Assembly (NCBI GenBank): GCA_013376985.1
Contig: JACABB010000001.1
Location: 146,145-210,144 of the forward strand
Length of the DNA: 64,000 nucleotides
Direction of reading: 5' to 3'
DNA from: Bacteroidales bacterium
Lineage (GTDB): Bacteria > Bacteroidota > Bacteroidia > Bacteroidales > Tenuifilaceae
Part shown: piece by piece, positions 17,604 through 25,527 of the stretch
Position numbering within the stretch: position 1 is the first letter of the stretch
How the letters are laid out: the number at the start of each line of letters is the position of its first letter
The notes under the pieces: model-generated
The model's database searches: none
Told to the model about the DNA's origin: nothing
Seen by the model: only the letters and a program-made list of their open reading frames with translations
Program-made: the position numbers and the translations under genes

Positions 17604-18824
17604 TTAAAATAACTCACCTAAATTAAAGGAGAGTCCCTGCGAACCCTGAATTCCAAAACCATAATCAATCGCCAGATTAACCTTTGAATGTTTATTCAAT
17701 TTTAATCGAATTCCAAAACCATAACCTGGAATTACATCATTGAAATTATTTGTTAGCCATTCAGAAACTGATTCTTCATTTAGGAAGACCACTCCGCCTA
17801 ATAATCCATTTGATGTAAGCGTAAAGCGATATTCACCCTCAAGATAAACTAAATTCGGCCCTCTGAATCGACCCTGAGCATAACCTCTCCCCGTATTGTT
17901 ATATGCGTCCCAACCTATACTTGGTAAATCGAGATATGGTGGTTTGCCTGAAAAAGTAAAATAATTGTAACTCCAAAAAGCGAGTATATTGCTTGTATTC
18001 AATGGAAAATTAAAGTATTTACGTGCATCTAAAATGATGGATTGCCAGTTGGAATCGCTTCCAAAAATAGTTCTATTCACCCGGTATTGAAAGCTTAAAT
18101 AGTTCCCCTTGTCGGGATTAATTGAGTTTGTTCTGTCGTCATATAAAAAATCTAACGAAACACCTGATGAACTTGAGCGTTTCGTAATGCCATACTTTTG
18201 AAAATCAGATATAACTGATATGCGTGGAAATTCTCTGATTTTCCAATAATAATCAAGGTTGTATCCTATTCCTAAAAAAGTGTTTTTGCAAAACTCGTGT
18301 TGCAGTAGCTGATGAATTCTAACATTATAATAATTGATCTTTTCCGCTTGTGATGTGTTGGTTTCACTTCCTAAACCATATGTCTTGGTTGGAAATCTAT
18401 ATATCCTCCAATCCCCAACCAAGTTCAGTTTTAATCTTTTTAAAAATATATTTGAATTGATAGTAGTCCAATATTGATGATACAGGGTATAAAAGCAACT
18501 GGTTTGCACTGATGATAATTTCTCAATATAGTTTCTGTTATAAAAAGAAAGATTATTAATTAACACAGCCGTTAATCCTGTTGATTGTGAATAGCCAACC
18601 GCAGGAACAAATGATAAAAATGGTCCTGAACCGATGTTATGTATAGTGTCTTGGGAAAATAATTTGGCGTTTCCTAAACCCATAACATCAAATAGATCTT
18701 TCGAATTATGCTGTTGAAACTTTAATGAATCCTGTTTTGTTTGGCTATATATTCCGCTATTCGATCCGGAAATTAGGATTATGATTGGTACAATTAACCA
18801 TTTTCTTATGAGAGGATCAATCAT
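17604..18824 (-). CDS. BamA/TamA-like outer membrane barrel protein
   Basis: A 406-residue outer membrane protein resembling the barrel part of the Omp85/surface-antigen family. It has a signal peptide (to about residue 28), no clear POTRA repeats, beta-strand-like segments throughout, the lid-loop-like motif GRGYAQGRFRG near residue 315 (matching the conserved R-G-F/Y element), and a terminal Phe. Without POTRA domains it is unlikely to be the essential BamA itself; it may secrete or insert a partner, perhaps the DUF3108-like protein encoded next. The start codon at 18824 precedes a plausible signal sequence. Confidence 0.8.
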   Translation of the reverse strand: MIDPLIRKWLIVPIIILISGSNSGIYSQTKQDSLKFQQHNSKDLFDVMGLGNAKLFSQDTIHNIGSGPFLSFVPAVGYSQSTGLTAVLINNLSFYNRNYIEKLSSVQTSCFYTLYHQYWTTINSNIFLKRLKLNLVGDWRIYRFPTKTYGLGSETNTSQAEKINYYNVRIHQLLQHEFCKNTFLGIGYNLDYYWKIREFPRISVISDFQKYGITKRSSSSGVSLDFLYDDRTNSINPDKGNYLSFQYRVNRTIFGSDSNWQSIILDARKYFNFPLNTSNILAFWSYNYFTFSGKPPYLDLPSIGWDAYNNTGRGYAQGRFRGPNLVYLEGEYRFTLTSNGLLGGVVFLNEESVSEWLTNNFNDVIPGYGFGIRLKLNKHSKVNLAIDYGFGIQGSQGLSFNLGELF

Positions 18825-18952
18825 TCCTGAATAATTTCATTCTATAAAGTAAGACAAATTTTTGTCGGAATTGTTCGTCAAGTTAGAACTATTTAACCCT
18901 CTTTATTCCCCAGTAATATGAGATTTCCTTATTTGCACAACCTTATAAAAGC

Positions 18953-18980
18953 AAGAAACCACTCCTCCGAGTGGTTTCTT
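18953..18980. terminator. Strong hairpin, terminator of the tRNA cluster
   Basis: AAGAAACCACTC pairs perfectly with GAGTGGTTTCTT across a 4-nt loop; on the minus strand GCTTTTA follows. It closes the minus-strand tRNA region. Confidence 0.7.
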
Positions 18981-18986
18981 TCTATA

Positions 18987-19047
18987 TGCCTTACCGGATT
19001 ACTCCCTTCGATCGTGAACTCGTTCCGCTCGGTTAGAACCAGTGACC
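18987..19047 (-). pseudogene. Decayed fragment of an insertion-bearing tRNA-Val
   Basis: This 61-bp stretch aligns without gaps to 19233-19293, which is the 3' acceptor strand, T arm and T-loop insertion of the interrupted tRNA-Val copy. I count six differences, including loss of the TTCG of the T loop. It then stops at the variable loop, so the D and anticodon arms are missing. It is a relic of a tRNA gene that already carried the insertion. Confidence 0.75.
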
Positions 19048-19056
19048 TTAAAAAAG

Positions 19057-19082
19057 AAAGTCCATCGGTTAGAATGGACTTT
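19057..19082 (-). terminator. Terminator of the intact tRNA-Val
   Basis: AAAGTCCAT pairs with ATGGACTTT across an 8-nt loop; on the minus strand the stem is followed by CTTTTTT. It sits just downstream of the tRNA-Val at 19094-19168. Confidence 0.7.
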
Positions 19083-19093
19083 TTTGTGTTTTG

Positions 19094-19168
19094 TGTGCCT
19101 TACTGGATTCGAACCAGTGGCCCCTACCCTGTCAAGGTAATGCTCTAAACCAACTGAGCTAAAGGCAC
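19094..19168 (-). tRNA. tRNA-Val (anticodon GAC)
   Basis: A complete 75-nt cloverleaf on the minus strand. The acceptor stem GTGCCTT/AAGGCAC is perfect, the discriminator is A, the anticodon stem TTACC/GGTAG (one G-U) closes the loop TTGACAG with anticodon GAC, and the T arm is ACTGG-TTCGAAT-CCAGT. The CCA end is not encoded. It reads GTC and probably GTT codons. Confidence 0.9.
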
Positions 19169-19230
19169 ATTAATTCAAAATTGATAAATCAATATCTTTA
19201 AGTAAAAAATAAAAAATTTAAAAAGAACAG

Positions 19231-19339
19231 TGTGCCTTACTGGATTACTCCCTCCGGTCGTGAGCTCGCTCCGCTCGGTTCGAACCAGTGACCCCTACCC
19301 TGTCAAGGTAATGCTCTAAACCAACTGAGCTAAAGGCAC
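19231..19339 (-). tRNA. tRNA-Val (GAC) copy interrupted by 34 nt in the T loop
   Basis: Identical to the tRNA-Val at 19094-19168 in the acceptor, D, anticodon and T stems, apart from one base in the variable loop, but 34 nt longer (109 nt). The extra bases lie at about 19247-19280, inside the T loop, with a TT on both sides that makes the exact ends ambiguous. As transcribed it could not form a normal T loop, so it is probably non-functional unless the insertion is removed. It is too short and in the wrong place for a group I tRNA intron. Confidence 0.75.
19247..19280. repeat. 34-nt insertion within the tRNA T loop
   Basis: A GC-rich word (ACTCCCTCCGGTCG then TGAGCTCGCTCCGCTCGG) absent from the intact tRNA-Val but present, with five base changes, in the fragment at 18987-19047. 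It contains the palindrome GAGCTC and short GAGC/GCTC arms, and its composition differs from the AT-rich surroundings. It may be a small tRNA-targeting repeat element. Confidence 0.65.
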
Positions 19340-19343
19340 ATTT

Positions 19344-19380
19344 GAAAAATAAGCCACATACGTTGTTCTGTAAGTGGCTT
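19344..19380 (-). terminator. Terminator of the CAT-anticodon tRNA
   Basis: AAGCCAC (19351-19357) pairs with GTGGCTT (19374-19380); on the minus strand the stem is followed by ATTTTTC. The loop is long (16 nt), so this is a moderate call. Confidence 0.55.
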
Positions 19381-19387
19381 TACTTGG

Positions 19388-19461
19388 TGGGCCCAGCTGG
19401 TATCGAACCAGCGACCCTCTGATTATGAGTCAGATGCTCTAACCGACTGAGCTATGGGCCC
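19388..19461 (-). tRNA. tRNA with anticodon CAT (elongator Met, or Ile2)
   Basis: A complete 74-nt cloverleaf: acceptor GGGCCCA/TGGGCCC, anticodon stem TCTGA/TCAGA around CTCATAA, T arm GCTGG-TTCGATA-CCAGC, discriminator A. The paired first base and the lack of a GGG/CCC anticodon stem exclude initiator tRNA. Elongator Met and lysidine-modified Ile2 cannot be told apart safely here; I favour Met. Confidence 0.88.
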
Positions 19462-19545
19462 GAAAAAAAACCGCAAAGGGTTTTTTAATTGGACTGCAAT
19501 ATTACATATTTGTACCCGAAATTTCAACAGCTTATACCGTTTTTT

Positions 19546-20211
19546 ATGCAAAAACTTATTTTCATTCCAGCCAAGCACCTGAATATCAAAAATATCATAT
19601 TCGATTTAGGTGGCGTTATTCTTAATATTGACTACAATCTTACTTTTCAAGAATTTAAACGTTTAGGGTTCGAAAACTTTGATGATGTGTTTAAATTGGC
19701 AAAACAAACAGGGCTTTTCAATAATCTTGATAAAGGTCTTATATCTCCCCAAGAGTTTAGAAATGAGATTCGTTTGCTGGCTAAAAAACCATTAACCGAT
19801 CAACAAATCGATAAGGCGTGGAATTCTCTTCTCCTTGATTTTCCAATTCCCAGACTAAAAGTGTTAGAAAGTGTTCACAAATCCTATCGAACCTTTTTAT
19901 TAAGTAATACAAATCAGATCCACTGTGAAGTTTACAATCGTGACCTGCAAAAAACTTATGGGGTAAATGATCTCTCATACTTTTTCGATAAAATATACTA
20001 CTCTCATGAAATTCATATTATAAAACCCGATAGGCAAGCATTTCAAATTATTTTAGACCAGAACCAATTACTGCCAGAGGAAACACTATTTATCGATGAT
20101 ACAGAACAGCATGTAGAAGGTGCAAAAGCCACTGGGATTAATGCTTACCATTTAAAATTAAAGGAGGGCGAGACAATCGAGGGGCTATTCGAAGTACTTA
20201 AAGTGAACTAG
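19546..20211 (+). CDS. HAD-superfamily phosphatase (YihX-like)
   Basis: A 221-residue haloacid dehalogenase-fold hydrolase. Visible motifs: IIFDLGGVILNID (nucleophile Asp20, with Gly in place of the usual second Asp, as in YihX-type sugar phosphatases), FLLSNTNQIH near residue 110 (motif II), IIKPDRQAF near 155 (motif III Lys) and FIDDTEQHVEGAKATG near 178 (motif IV). Likely substrate: a small phosphate ester; which one is not evident. The ATG at 19546 is preferred over a TTG at 19489. It stands alone downstream of the tRNA cluster. Confidence 0.88.
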   Translation: MQKLIFIPAKHLNIKNIIFDLGGVILNIDYNLTFQEFKRLGFENFDDVFKLAKQTGLFNNLDKGLISPQEFRNEIRLLAKKPLTDQQIDKAWNSLLLDFPIPRLKVLESVHKSYRTFLLSNTNQIHCEVYNRDLQKTYGVNDLSYFFDKIYYSHEIHIIKPDRQAFQIILDQNQLLPEETLFIDDTEQHVEGAKATGINAYHLKLKEGETIEGLFEVLKVN

Positions 20212-20264
20212 AGTACTTAAAGTTTAGAGTTCTTGTACAGTAGATTCTAGACATTTGAAGATCT

Positions 20265-21365
20265 TCATTCTTTTTCAATTAATGCTAAGCACTCCACATG
20301 GATTGTCTGTGGAAAAAAATCGTACGGAATAAGTCTTGTAACCTTGTATCCATTATTTGTCAATGCAACTAGGTTTTTCGAAAGAGTCCCTGCGCTGCAA
20401 GAGAGGTAAGCAATTCTTTGTGGTTTTCCCTCGCCAATAATCCAATCTAGCACCTCCTGCTCTATTCCTGTTCTTGGAGGGTTGATGTAAAGGTATACTT
20501 CTCTCCCAACATCCCGTTGCTTATTCACCCACTCCCGAATCTGCGGAACTCTTTGTCTACAAGCACCTCTTAGCACGGTTGCATCTGGTATATTGAGTTT
20601 TGCACATTCAACAGCCTCTTTGCCAAGTTCAACACCTATAACATTAGCACCTGCTTTTACCCATCGAGTCATGGATGTGCCTGTGCCACAGTAAAGATCT
20701 GCAACGGAATGTTTGTTGAGAGGGCTAAAAAAGTTTAGTGCTTCATCCAATGAGCTATTGTATAAACTAGGAATTAGCTGCTGAAATGCTCCTGGACTAT
20801 ACCAAAGACCATTAAAATCTAATGATCTTTCTTGCCCAAATAGTAATTTCCACTCTGCTTTTTCAAATAAACGCCTGCCAGCTGAAGGATTATGGTGAAT
20901 CCAAAAACCCTGAACCCCATTCTGTCGAAGTGCGGTAATGGCATCTTCCGTTAACCAAGAATCATTAAGAACCTTCTTCGCCTTAACAATCAACACAATT
21001 TGGGCAGATGTTTGAACATAGAATCCTAATGGAAACTCAATACCTGTGGGCAAAAACTTCTTAAGAACGCTGAGAATCTCGTTTACTTCCAGCTTATGAA
21101 GAGGACAATCTGGGATATCAATTAGCTCATCTCTCGATATCATCCCAAAATGCCAACCATTTTGATCCCTGCGGACATTTAGAGTGGTTTTATGCCTATA
21201 GCCCCATCGATTTTCATTGGGAACAGAAACAACAGGTTCTAGGATATCGCTCCAAGTTGATAGTTTGCTTGATAGAAATGTGTACTTCTGCTGAAGGCTA
21301 TCCTCCATAGTCCATTCACGATGCTTACAACCTCTACATTCAGAAATACATCCTTTGGGTAACAT
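20265..21365 (-). CDS. RNA 5-methyluridine methyltransferase (TrmA/RlmD family)
   Basis: A 366-residue SAM-dependent enzyme that methylates a uridine at C5 in tRNA or 23S rRNA. The N-terminal cysteines (Cys6, Cys10, Cys13 in CISECRGCKH, and the later IPDCPLH) match the 4Fe-4S ligands of RlmD/RumA-type enzymes. The SAM site DLYCGTGTSM, the INPPRTG motif, the nucleophile in LSCSAGTLSKNL (Cys323) and the terminal HVECLALIEK (base Glu358) are all present. No TRAM domain is visible at the N-terminus. The exact target (U54 of tRNA or a 23S position) cannot be decided from sequence. Confidence 0.9.
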   Translation of the reverse strand: MLPKGCISECRGCKHREWTMEDSLQQKYTFLSSKLSTWSDILEPVVSVPNENRWGYRHKTTLNVRRDQNGWHFGMISRDELIDIPDCPLHKLEVNEILSVLKKFLPTGIEFPLGFYVQTSAQIVLIVKAKKVLNDSWLTEDAITALRQNGVQGFWIHHNPSAGRRLFEKAEWKLLFGQERSLDFNGLWYSPGAFQQLIPSLYNSSLDEALNFFSPLNKHSVADLYCGTGTSMTRWVKAGANVIGVELGKEAVECAKLNIPDATVLRGACRQRVPQIREWVNKQRDVGREVYLYINPPRTGIEQEVLDWIIGEGKPQRIAYLSCSAGTLSKNLVALTNNGYKVTRLIPYDFFPQTIHVECLALIEKE

Positions 21366-21505
21366 CTGTCTTTAGAATAAAAATCTTACAAATTGTTCGT
21401 CAAATTTATTAATAGCAAAAGTATCAAATATCCGTACCTGTTAAAACAAGTTAATAATGTTCGCTAAATTTGTGTCCTAAACAACCACTAAACCAACCAA
21501 CATCA

Positions 21506-22339
21506 ATGAAACAACTATTAACCATTACTTTTTTTTGTATTTCATCATTTTATGTTTTTGCCCAGCCCACAATTGAAGTTTATTTAACAAATCGTCCATT
21601 CCCAACCAAGGGATCAATGATTGAAAGTGTTGAGGATAAATACGAACTGATGATTAACGAAGTTCCTCCTCGACCATTTAAAATTACTATGGGTTTTAAT
21701 AAAGAAGGCTATATAATCAATGAATCGCGATTTGGGAATGCAGGAGGCAAACTCAGCGAAACAATCTATGATTATAACCAGAATCGTAAGTTAACAAAGA
21801 AAACTCATCGATACTTTGTGAATATGCTTGGCTGGAAGATAGATGAAACCCAACTAACATACAATGATACAACAGGATACATCTCGGAAATTATCTCTTT
21901 TAAGAATAAGGTTCTCGAATCCACAAGCATGGTTTTTTGCGATAGTACAGGCAAGCCTATTGAGGTAAGAGTTTTAGACGATAAGGGCGGCTTTTCGATG
22001 ATCGAAAAGATTGGTTACTCCCCAAACGCCAACATTATACGGGTAATGGTACTAAAATCGACAAATCAATTTGTTGGTCGTTGGCTTTACCCTATAGATC
22101 CGTTGAAACCCTACCAATCTGGTCAAATTGAAAAACAATATTATCCAAATGGTGAGATAATGCTTGAGTCGCTGGAGGATCAAACTAAGATTGATCAAGG
22201 ATATTTCTACGAGTATAATTATGACGGGCAAGGGAATTGGATCGAAAAAGAGACTTACCAAGTAACTCTTGGGAAGAATAATAAAATCAAGGATAAAAAA
22301 CTTGAGCATAAGATTTCTAGAACCATTAAGTATTACTAA
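21506..22339 (+). CDS. Secreted hypothetical protein with RHS/YD-like strands
   Basis: A 277-residue protein from the ATG at 21506, which opens a signal peptide (MKQLLTITFFCISSFYVFAQ). The body is rich in short strands of the type ETIYDYNQNRKLTKK, EYNYDGQGNWIEKETY and KQYYPNGEIMLES, resembling YD/RHS-like or MORN-like repeats, probably a beta-rich periplasmic or surface protein. I do not recognise a function. Its stop lies 1 nt before the GNAT gene, so the two are translated from one message. Confidence 0.72.
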   Translation: MKQLLTITFFCISSFYVFAQPTIEVYLTNRPFPTKGSMIESVEDKYELMINEVPPRPFKITMGFNKEGYIINESRFGNAGGKLSETIYDYNQNRKLTKKTHRYFVNMLGWKIDETQLTYNDTTGYISEIISFKNKVLESTSMVFCDSTGKPIEVRVLDDKGGFSMIEKIGYSPNANIIRVMVLKSTNQFVGRWLYPIDPLKPYQSGQIEKQYYPNGEIMLESLEDQTKIDQGYFYEYNYDGQGNWIEKETYQVTLGKNNKIKDKKLEHKISRTIKYY

Positions 22340-22340
22340 A

Positions 22341-22859
22341 ATGAATATTATCCTTAGACCTTTCGAATTAGCCGATTGCAAATCGATTGCAAAGCATGCA
22401 AATAATCGATTAATCGCTGATAATTTAAGGGATCGATTCCCTTACCCCTACACCGAAATGGATGCCATTCAGTTTATTCAAATAGTTTCGAATAATCATC
22501 CGACAACCGAGTTTGCTATTGATATCGATGGCGAAGCCATTGGCTCAGCAGGAATAGTGCTGAAGGAGGATATTTATAGACAGAATGGGGAAATTGGGTA
22601 TTGGCTTAGCCAAGATTACTGGGGGAAAGGAATTGGAACATGGGTTGTTGGAGAATTAGTTCGCAAGGCCTTTGATAGGTTTAAACTACATAGGGTATAC
22701 GCTGAGGTATTCGAAAAGAATATAGCATCGGCTCGTATTCTTGAGAAGAATGGATTTGTAAAAGAGGCAACGCTGAAAAATGCGATAATCAAAAATGGAA
22801 AACACCAAAATGTCAATATTTTTTCGGCCTTAACAAAAGGCCCACTAAATAATGAATGA
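22341..22859 (+). CDS. GNAT N-acetyltransferase (RimJ/RimL-like)
   Basis: A 172-residue acetyl-CoA-dependent acyltransferase. The acetyl-CoA pyrophosphate loop DYWGKGIGTWVVGELV is visible near residues 92-107, followed by HRVYAEVFEKNIASARILEKNGFVKE, the usual C-terminal motif of the RimJ/RimL type that acetylates protein N-termini or small amines. The substrate is unknown. I chose the ATG at 22341, directly behind the stop of the upstream gene, because the fold begins there (MNIILRPFEL); the longer frame lies inside that gene. Confidence 0.88.
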   Translation: MNIILRPFELADCKSIAKHANNRLIADNLRDRFPYPYTEMDAIQFIQIVSNNHPTTEFAIDIDGEAIGSAGIVLKEDIYRQNGEIGYWLSQDYWGKGIGTWVVGELVRKAFDRFKLHRVYAEVFEKNIASARILEKNGFVKEATLKNAIIKNGKHQNVNIFSALTKGPLNNE

Positions 22860-22893
22860 GGCCTTAAGTCATTAACAATTTATCAACCCTTAA

Positions 22894-23193
22894 TTATTGT
22901 ATTATCGAAAAAGCAACCATGAAGGTAATGGCAAAAACAAAGAATAATGCCACAACAAAAATATTGTCTGCTAGTTTCTCATATCCAATACTTAATACCT
23001 CCGTTCTTGCTCGAATAGATAAAAAAGAAAACAAACTACTACCTGCCAATAAAATACATGCCACACCCGTAAACTCGTCAATCAATGATGCTTCGCTATA
23101 TTTTGAAATTTTAAGTGATGTTAAAACAACAAGACAAAATCCCAATAAATTGGTTGATGTATTTAAGATATGATAACAATTGCTATTTGTCAT
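22894..23193 (-). CDS. Small hypothetical membrane protein
   Basis: A 99-residue protein with three predicted membrane helices (residues about 13-27, 40-58 and 76-97), ending FFVFAITFMVAFSIIQ. It resembles small integral membrane proteins with a soluble loop between helices two and three. No family is recognised. An opposite-strand frame of 84 codons overlaps it but lacks this regular hydrophobic pattern. Downstream of the DUF2461 gene on the same strand. Confidence 0.62.
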   Translation of the reverse strand: MTNSNCYHILNTSTNLLGFCLVVLTSLKISKYSEASLIDEFTGVACILLAGSSLFSFLSIRARTEVLSIGYEKLADNIFVVALFFVFAITFMVAFSIIQ

Positions 23194-23250
23194 AAATAAG
23201 TCATTATAAGATTATTTTTACTAAGAAAGGTGTACTTATTAATTTATCCT

Positions 23251-23913
23251 TCATTCGTTTAACCCTTTAATTGATCGGTTTAAGAAATCAACAAGCGGTT
23301 TCATCTCTTTGAATACTGCGAGGGTGTTTTTAAGGAGATTTTTATCCGTTATATCCTTTTCGCTTAGGCTATGGTAAGGGGTTATATGCTTAAATTTGAA
23401 ATATTCAGCCACTGGCGAATCTTTATCGAAACCTTGAGGTACTCGCTTTAACTTATCTTCATCAAAAAACTGAAAGGTTTCCTTAAATTTTTTGCTTTCT
23501 ACAATTGTCAGAAAATCATCTGGGTAAAGATCAATGTCCTCACGAATTCGTTTCATAACATTAGGTTCTGCCATGTAAATTCCTCCCGATGCGAATGAAC
23601 TTTCAGTATCTAGGTGGAAATAGTAACCTGCAAAAGGGCTCTTCCTACCTCCTCTGGCGATGTATGCACCAAAATTTGTCTTGTATGGGGCTTTATTTGC
23701 CGAAAATCGCACATCGCGATATACCCTAAAAATACAATCCTTAGGATCAATCGATCCCACAAAATCATCAAACTCATTAATTCCTAGGATTAGGGAATTG
23801 GTAAACTCCTTAAATTCTTCCGCCGATTTTTGAAACCATTCCTTATTGGCATTGAACCAATCGCGATCGTTATTAGCTTTAAGGGCTACCAGAAAATCTA
23901 ATGCTGATTTCAT
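23251..23913 (-). CDS. DUF2461 domain protein
   Basis: A 220-residue cytoplasmic protein matching DUF2461 (TIGR02453) over its whole length: ALKANNDRDWFNANKEWF at the N-terminus, FRVYRDVRFSANKAPYKTN near 63-81, and a segment ending in GGIYMAEPN near 110-118. The family is widespread and its function is not known. A TAnnTTTG-like box (TAATTTTG at 23937-23944) precedes the ATG at 23913. Confidence 0.9.
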   Translation of the reverse strand: MKSALDFLVALKANNDRDWFNANKEWFQKSAEEFKEFTNSLILGINEFDDFVGSIDPKDCIFRVYRDVRFSANKAPYKTNFGAYIARGGRKSPFAGYYFHLDTESSFASGGIYMAEPNVMKRIREDIDLYPDDFLTIVESKKFKETFQFFDEDKLKRVPQGFDKDSPVAEYFKFKHITPYHSLSEKDITDKNLLKNTLAVFKEMKPLVDFLNRSIKGLNE

Positions 23914-24471
23914 ATCGTTTTTTTCTCAAAATTACACGAATAATTCTTTCTCTATAACCACTCAGGTTTATATTTTTGCAAACACTTTCTTTGAAAGTAA
24001 AGATTACAAGTTAAGGTAATCATTTAAACTTAATTTCGTTGAGCCCTGTATGGTTCACGCAAGGGCGCAATGCACGATCTAAAAAGATTTTTTCACGCAA
24101 AGAACGCCAAGTTTTCGCAAAGTTCGCAAGGTATTTATTCATTATTTCAACACTTTGCGATCTCTGCGTTTTTTCTTTGTGGGCTTTGCGAGAACTAATT
24201 TTGACTTTTCCTTTTTGAACAATCTGTAAATACAATTTAACCATTATCTTTCAATTGATTTTAACATTGTTCCTCATCTCTCTTATTTTCTTTGCGGCTT
24301 AGCGACTTTGCGTGAGATTTTTTATAACTGTGTTTTAAATCATTTCATTAAAAACATCTTATTTACTATGTTCTACCTATCTTTGATTCTTCTTTTGCAT
24401 AATTCTTTTCAAAAGTAAACCAAACGCATTACAGAGTATCAAACTCAAACTTTATCAAACTTACACACAAT
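23914..24471. repeat. Intergenic region with CACGCAAAG-type repeats
   Basis: This 560-bp gap is filled with related words: TTTCACGCAAAG at 24091-24102, TTCGCAAAGTTCGCAAGG near 24114, ACTTTGCGATCTCTGCG near 24152, GGGCTTTGCGAGAAC near 24181, and CTTTGCGTGAGA at 24306. CACGCAAAG (24094-24102) and CTTTGCGTG (24306-24314) make the outer ends inverted. Such repeats are typical of Bacteroidota intergenic DNA. A promoter box TATCTTTG (24378-24385) upstream of the efflux operon lies at the right end. The small open frame at 24020-24244 is made of the repeats. Confidence 0.7.
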
Positions 24472-25521
24472 ATGAATCGATTTGTATACATAATTCTCAT
24501 TGCATTTGCAGGTTTTTCCTTTGTATCATGCGGGAAAAAGAAGGTAAATGAACCCAGTAAAGGGCAAAGTGGACGAGGTCAAATAAAAGTAGATGCTATA
24601 ATTACTAAACCTACTTTACTTACGAATCAAATTACCATTTCTGGGTCATTATTGGCCCTTGAAGAGGTTGCTTTGATGAGCGAAATGGCAGGAAGAGTTG
24701 TTCAGATTAATTTACCCGAAGGGAAGTTAGTACGGAAGGGAACTCTACTCGTTCAACTTTATAATGATGACCTCCTAGCCAATCTAAAAAAATTACAGGC
24801 TCAATTGGACGTTCAGGAAAAGATATACCAAAGACAATCTGATCTATTGAAAGTAGATGGTATTAGCCAATCCGACTTTGATCAAACCTCTTTGGATGTT
24901 AACACGATAAAGGCTGGAATTGAAGTTCAACAAACCTTAATTCGAAAATCACAGATTTTGGCTCCTTTCGATGGAATTATCGGGCTACGTAATATAAGTG
25001 TTGGGGCTCAAATCAGCCCTTCAACTCAAATAGCAACAATCCGAATGGAGGATAAGCTAAAATTAGATTTTAGTGTTCCCGAAAAATATAGTAGCGAAAT
25101 TAAGCCCGGATTGAATGTAAAATTCACTGTTTACGGAAAAGATACAGAATACGATGCAACAGTAATAGCAACCGAGGGTGGAATTGATGCAACCACCCGA
25201 AATATTAAGGTTAGAGCGTTAGTCAACAGTAAATCAGAAGAATTAGTACCTGGAGCGTTTACAAACGTACAACTTACTCTTGGCGAAAATAAAGATGCAA
25301 TTCTTATTCCTACACAAGCCATCATTCCACAGGAAAGAAATAAAAGTGTAATAGTTTCGAAAAAGGGAAAGGCTCATTTTGTTTTGGTTAAGACTGGGGT
25401 AAGGAAAGAGTCGATGGTTGAAATTACCGATGGAATCAATGTTGGCGATACGGTTGTGACCAATGGTCTTCTGTTTTTAAAAGAGGGTGCGAAACTATCA
25501 TTTTCAAATGTAAAAAACTGA
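24472..25521 (+). CDS. RND efflux membrane-fusion lipoprotein
   Basis: The periplasmic adaptor of a tripartite efflux pump (HlyD/AcrA family), linking inner-membrane pump to outer-membrane channel. It has a lipoprotein signal ending in the lipobox FVSC (Cys20), then a biotinyl/lipoyl-like half motif (VVQINLPEGKLVRKGTLLVQL), a coiled-coil hairpin (about residues 95-145), the second half motif (ILAPFDGIIGLRNISVG), and a membrane-proximal barrel. 349 residues. First gene of the three-gene operon with the RND pump 6 nt downstream. Confidence 0.94.
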   Translation: MNRFVYIILIAFAGFSFVSCGKKKVNEPSKGQSGRGQIKVDAIITKPTLLTNQITISGSLLALEEVALMSEMAGRVVQINLPEGKLVRKGTLLVQLYNDDLLANLKKLQAQLDVQEKIYQRQSDLLKVDGISQSDFDQTSLDVNTIKAGIEVQQTLIRKSQILAPFDGIIGLRNISVGAQISPSTQIATIRMEDKLKLDFSVPEKYSSEIKPGLNVKFTVYGKDTEYDATVIATEGGIDATTRNIKVRALVNSKSEELVPGAFTNVQLTLGENKDAILIPTQAIIPQERNKSVIVSKKGKAHFVLVKTGVRKESMVEITDGINVGDTVVTNGLLFLKEGAKLSFSNVKN

Positions 25522-25527
25522 TAAACT

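Noticed and set aside
18918..19148. A 76-codon frame across the tRNA cluster
   Set aside because: It runs through a terminator, a tRNA relic and the 3' half of a tRNA gene, so it is not a gene.
19178..19192. TTGATAAATCAA near the tRNA-Val genes as an FNR box
   Set aside because: The two half sites are only 2 bases apart instead of 4, so this is not a proper FNR site.
19247..19280. Group I or archaeal-type tRNA intron
   Set aside because: At 34 nt it is far too short for a group I intron, and it lies in the T loop rather than the anticodon loop. It is left open only as an unusual element.
22919..23173. A plus-strand frame of 84 codons
   Set aside because: It lies opposite the 99-codon membrane protein gene, whose hydrophobic pattern is more convincing, and shows no domain.
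24020..24244. A 74-codon minus-strand frame
   Set aside because: Its codons are made of CACGCAAAG-type repeats; the translation has no coding character.
23251..24471. Toxin-antitoxin or defence locus next to DUF2461
   Set aside because: The DUF2461 gene has only hypothetical or repeat neighbours and no toxin or nuclease motif beside it.
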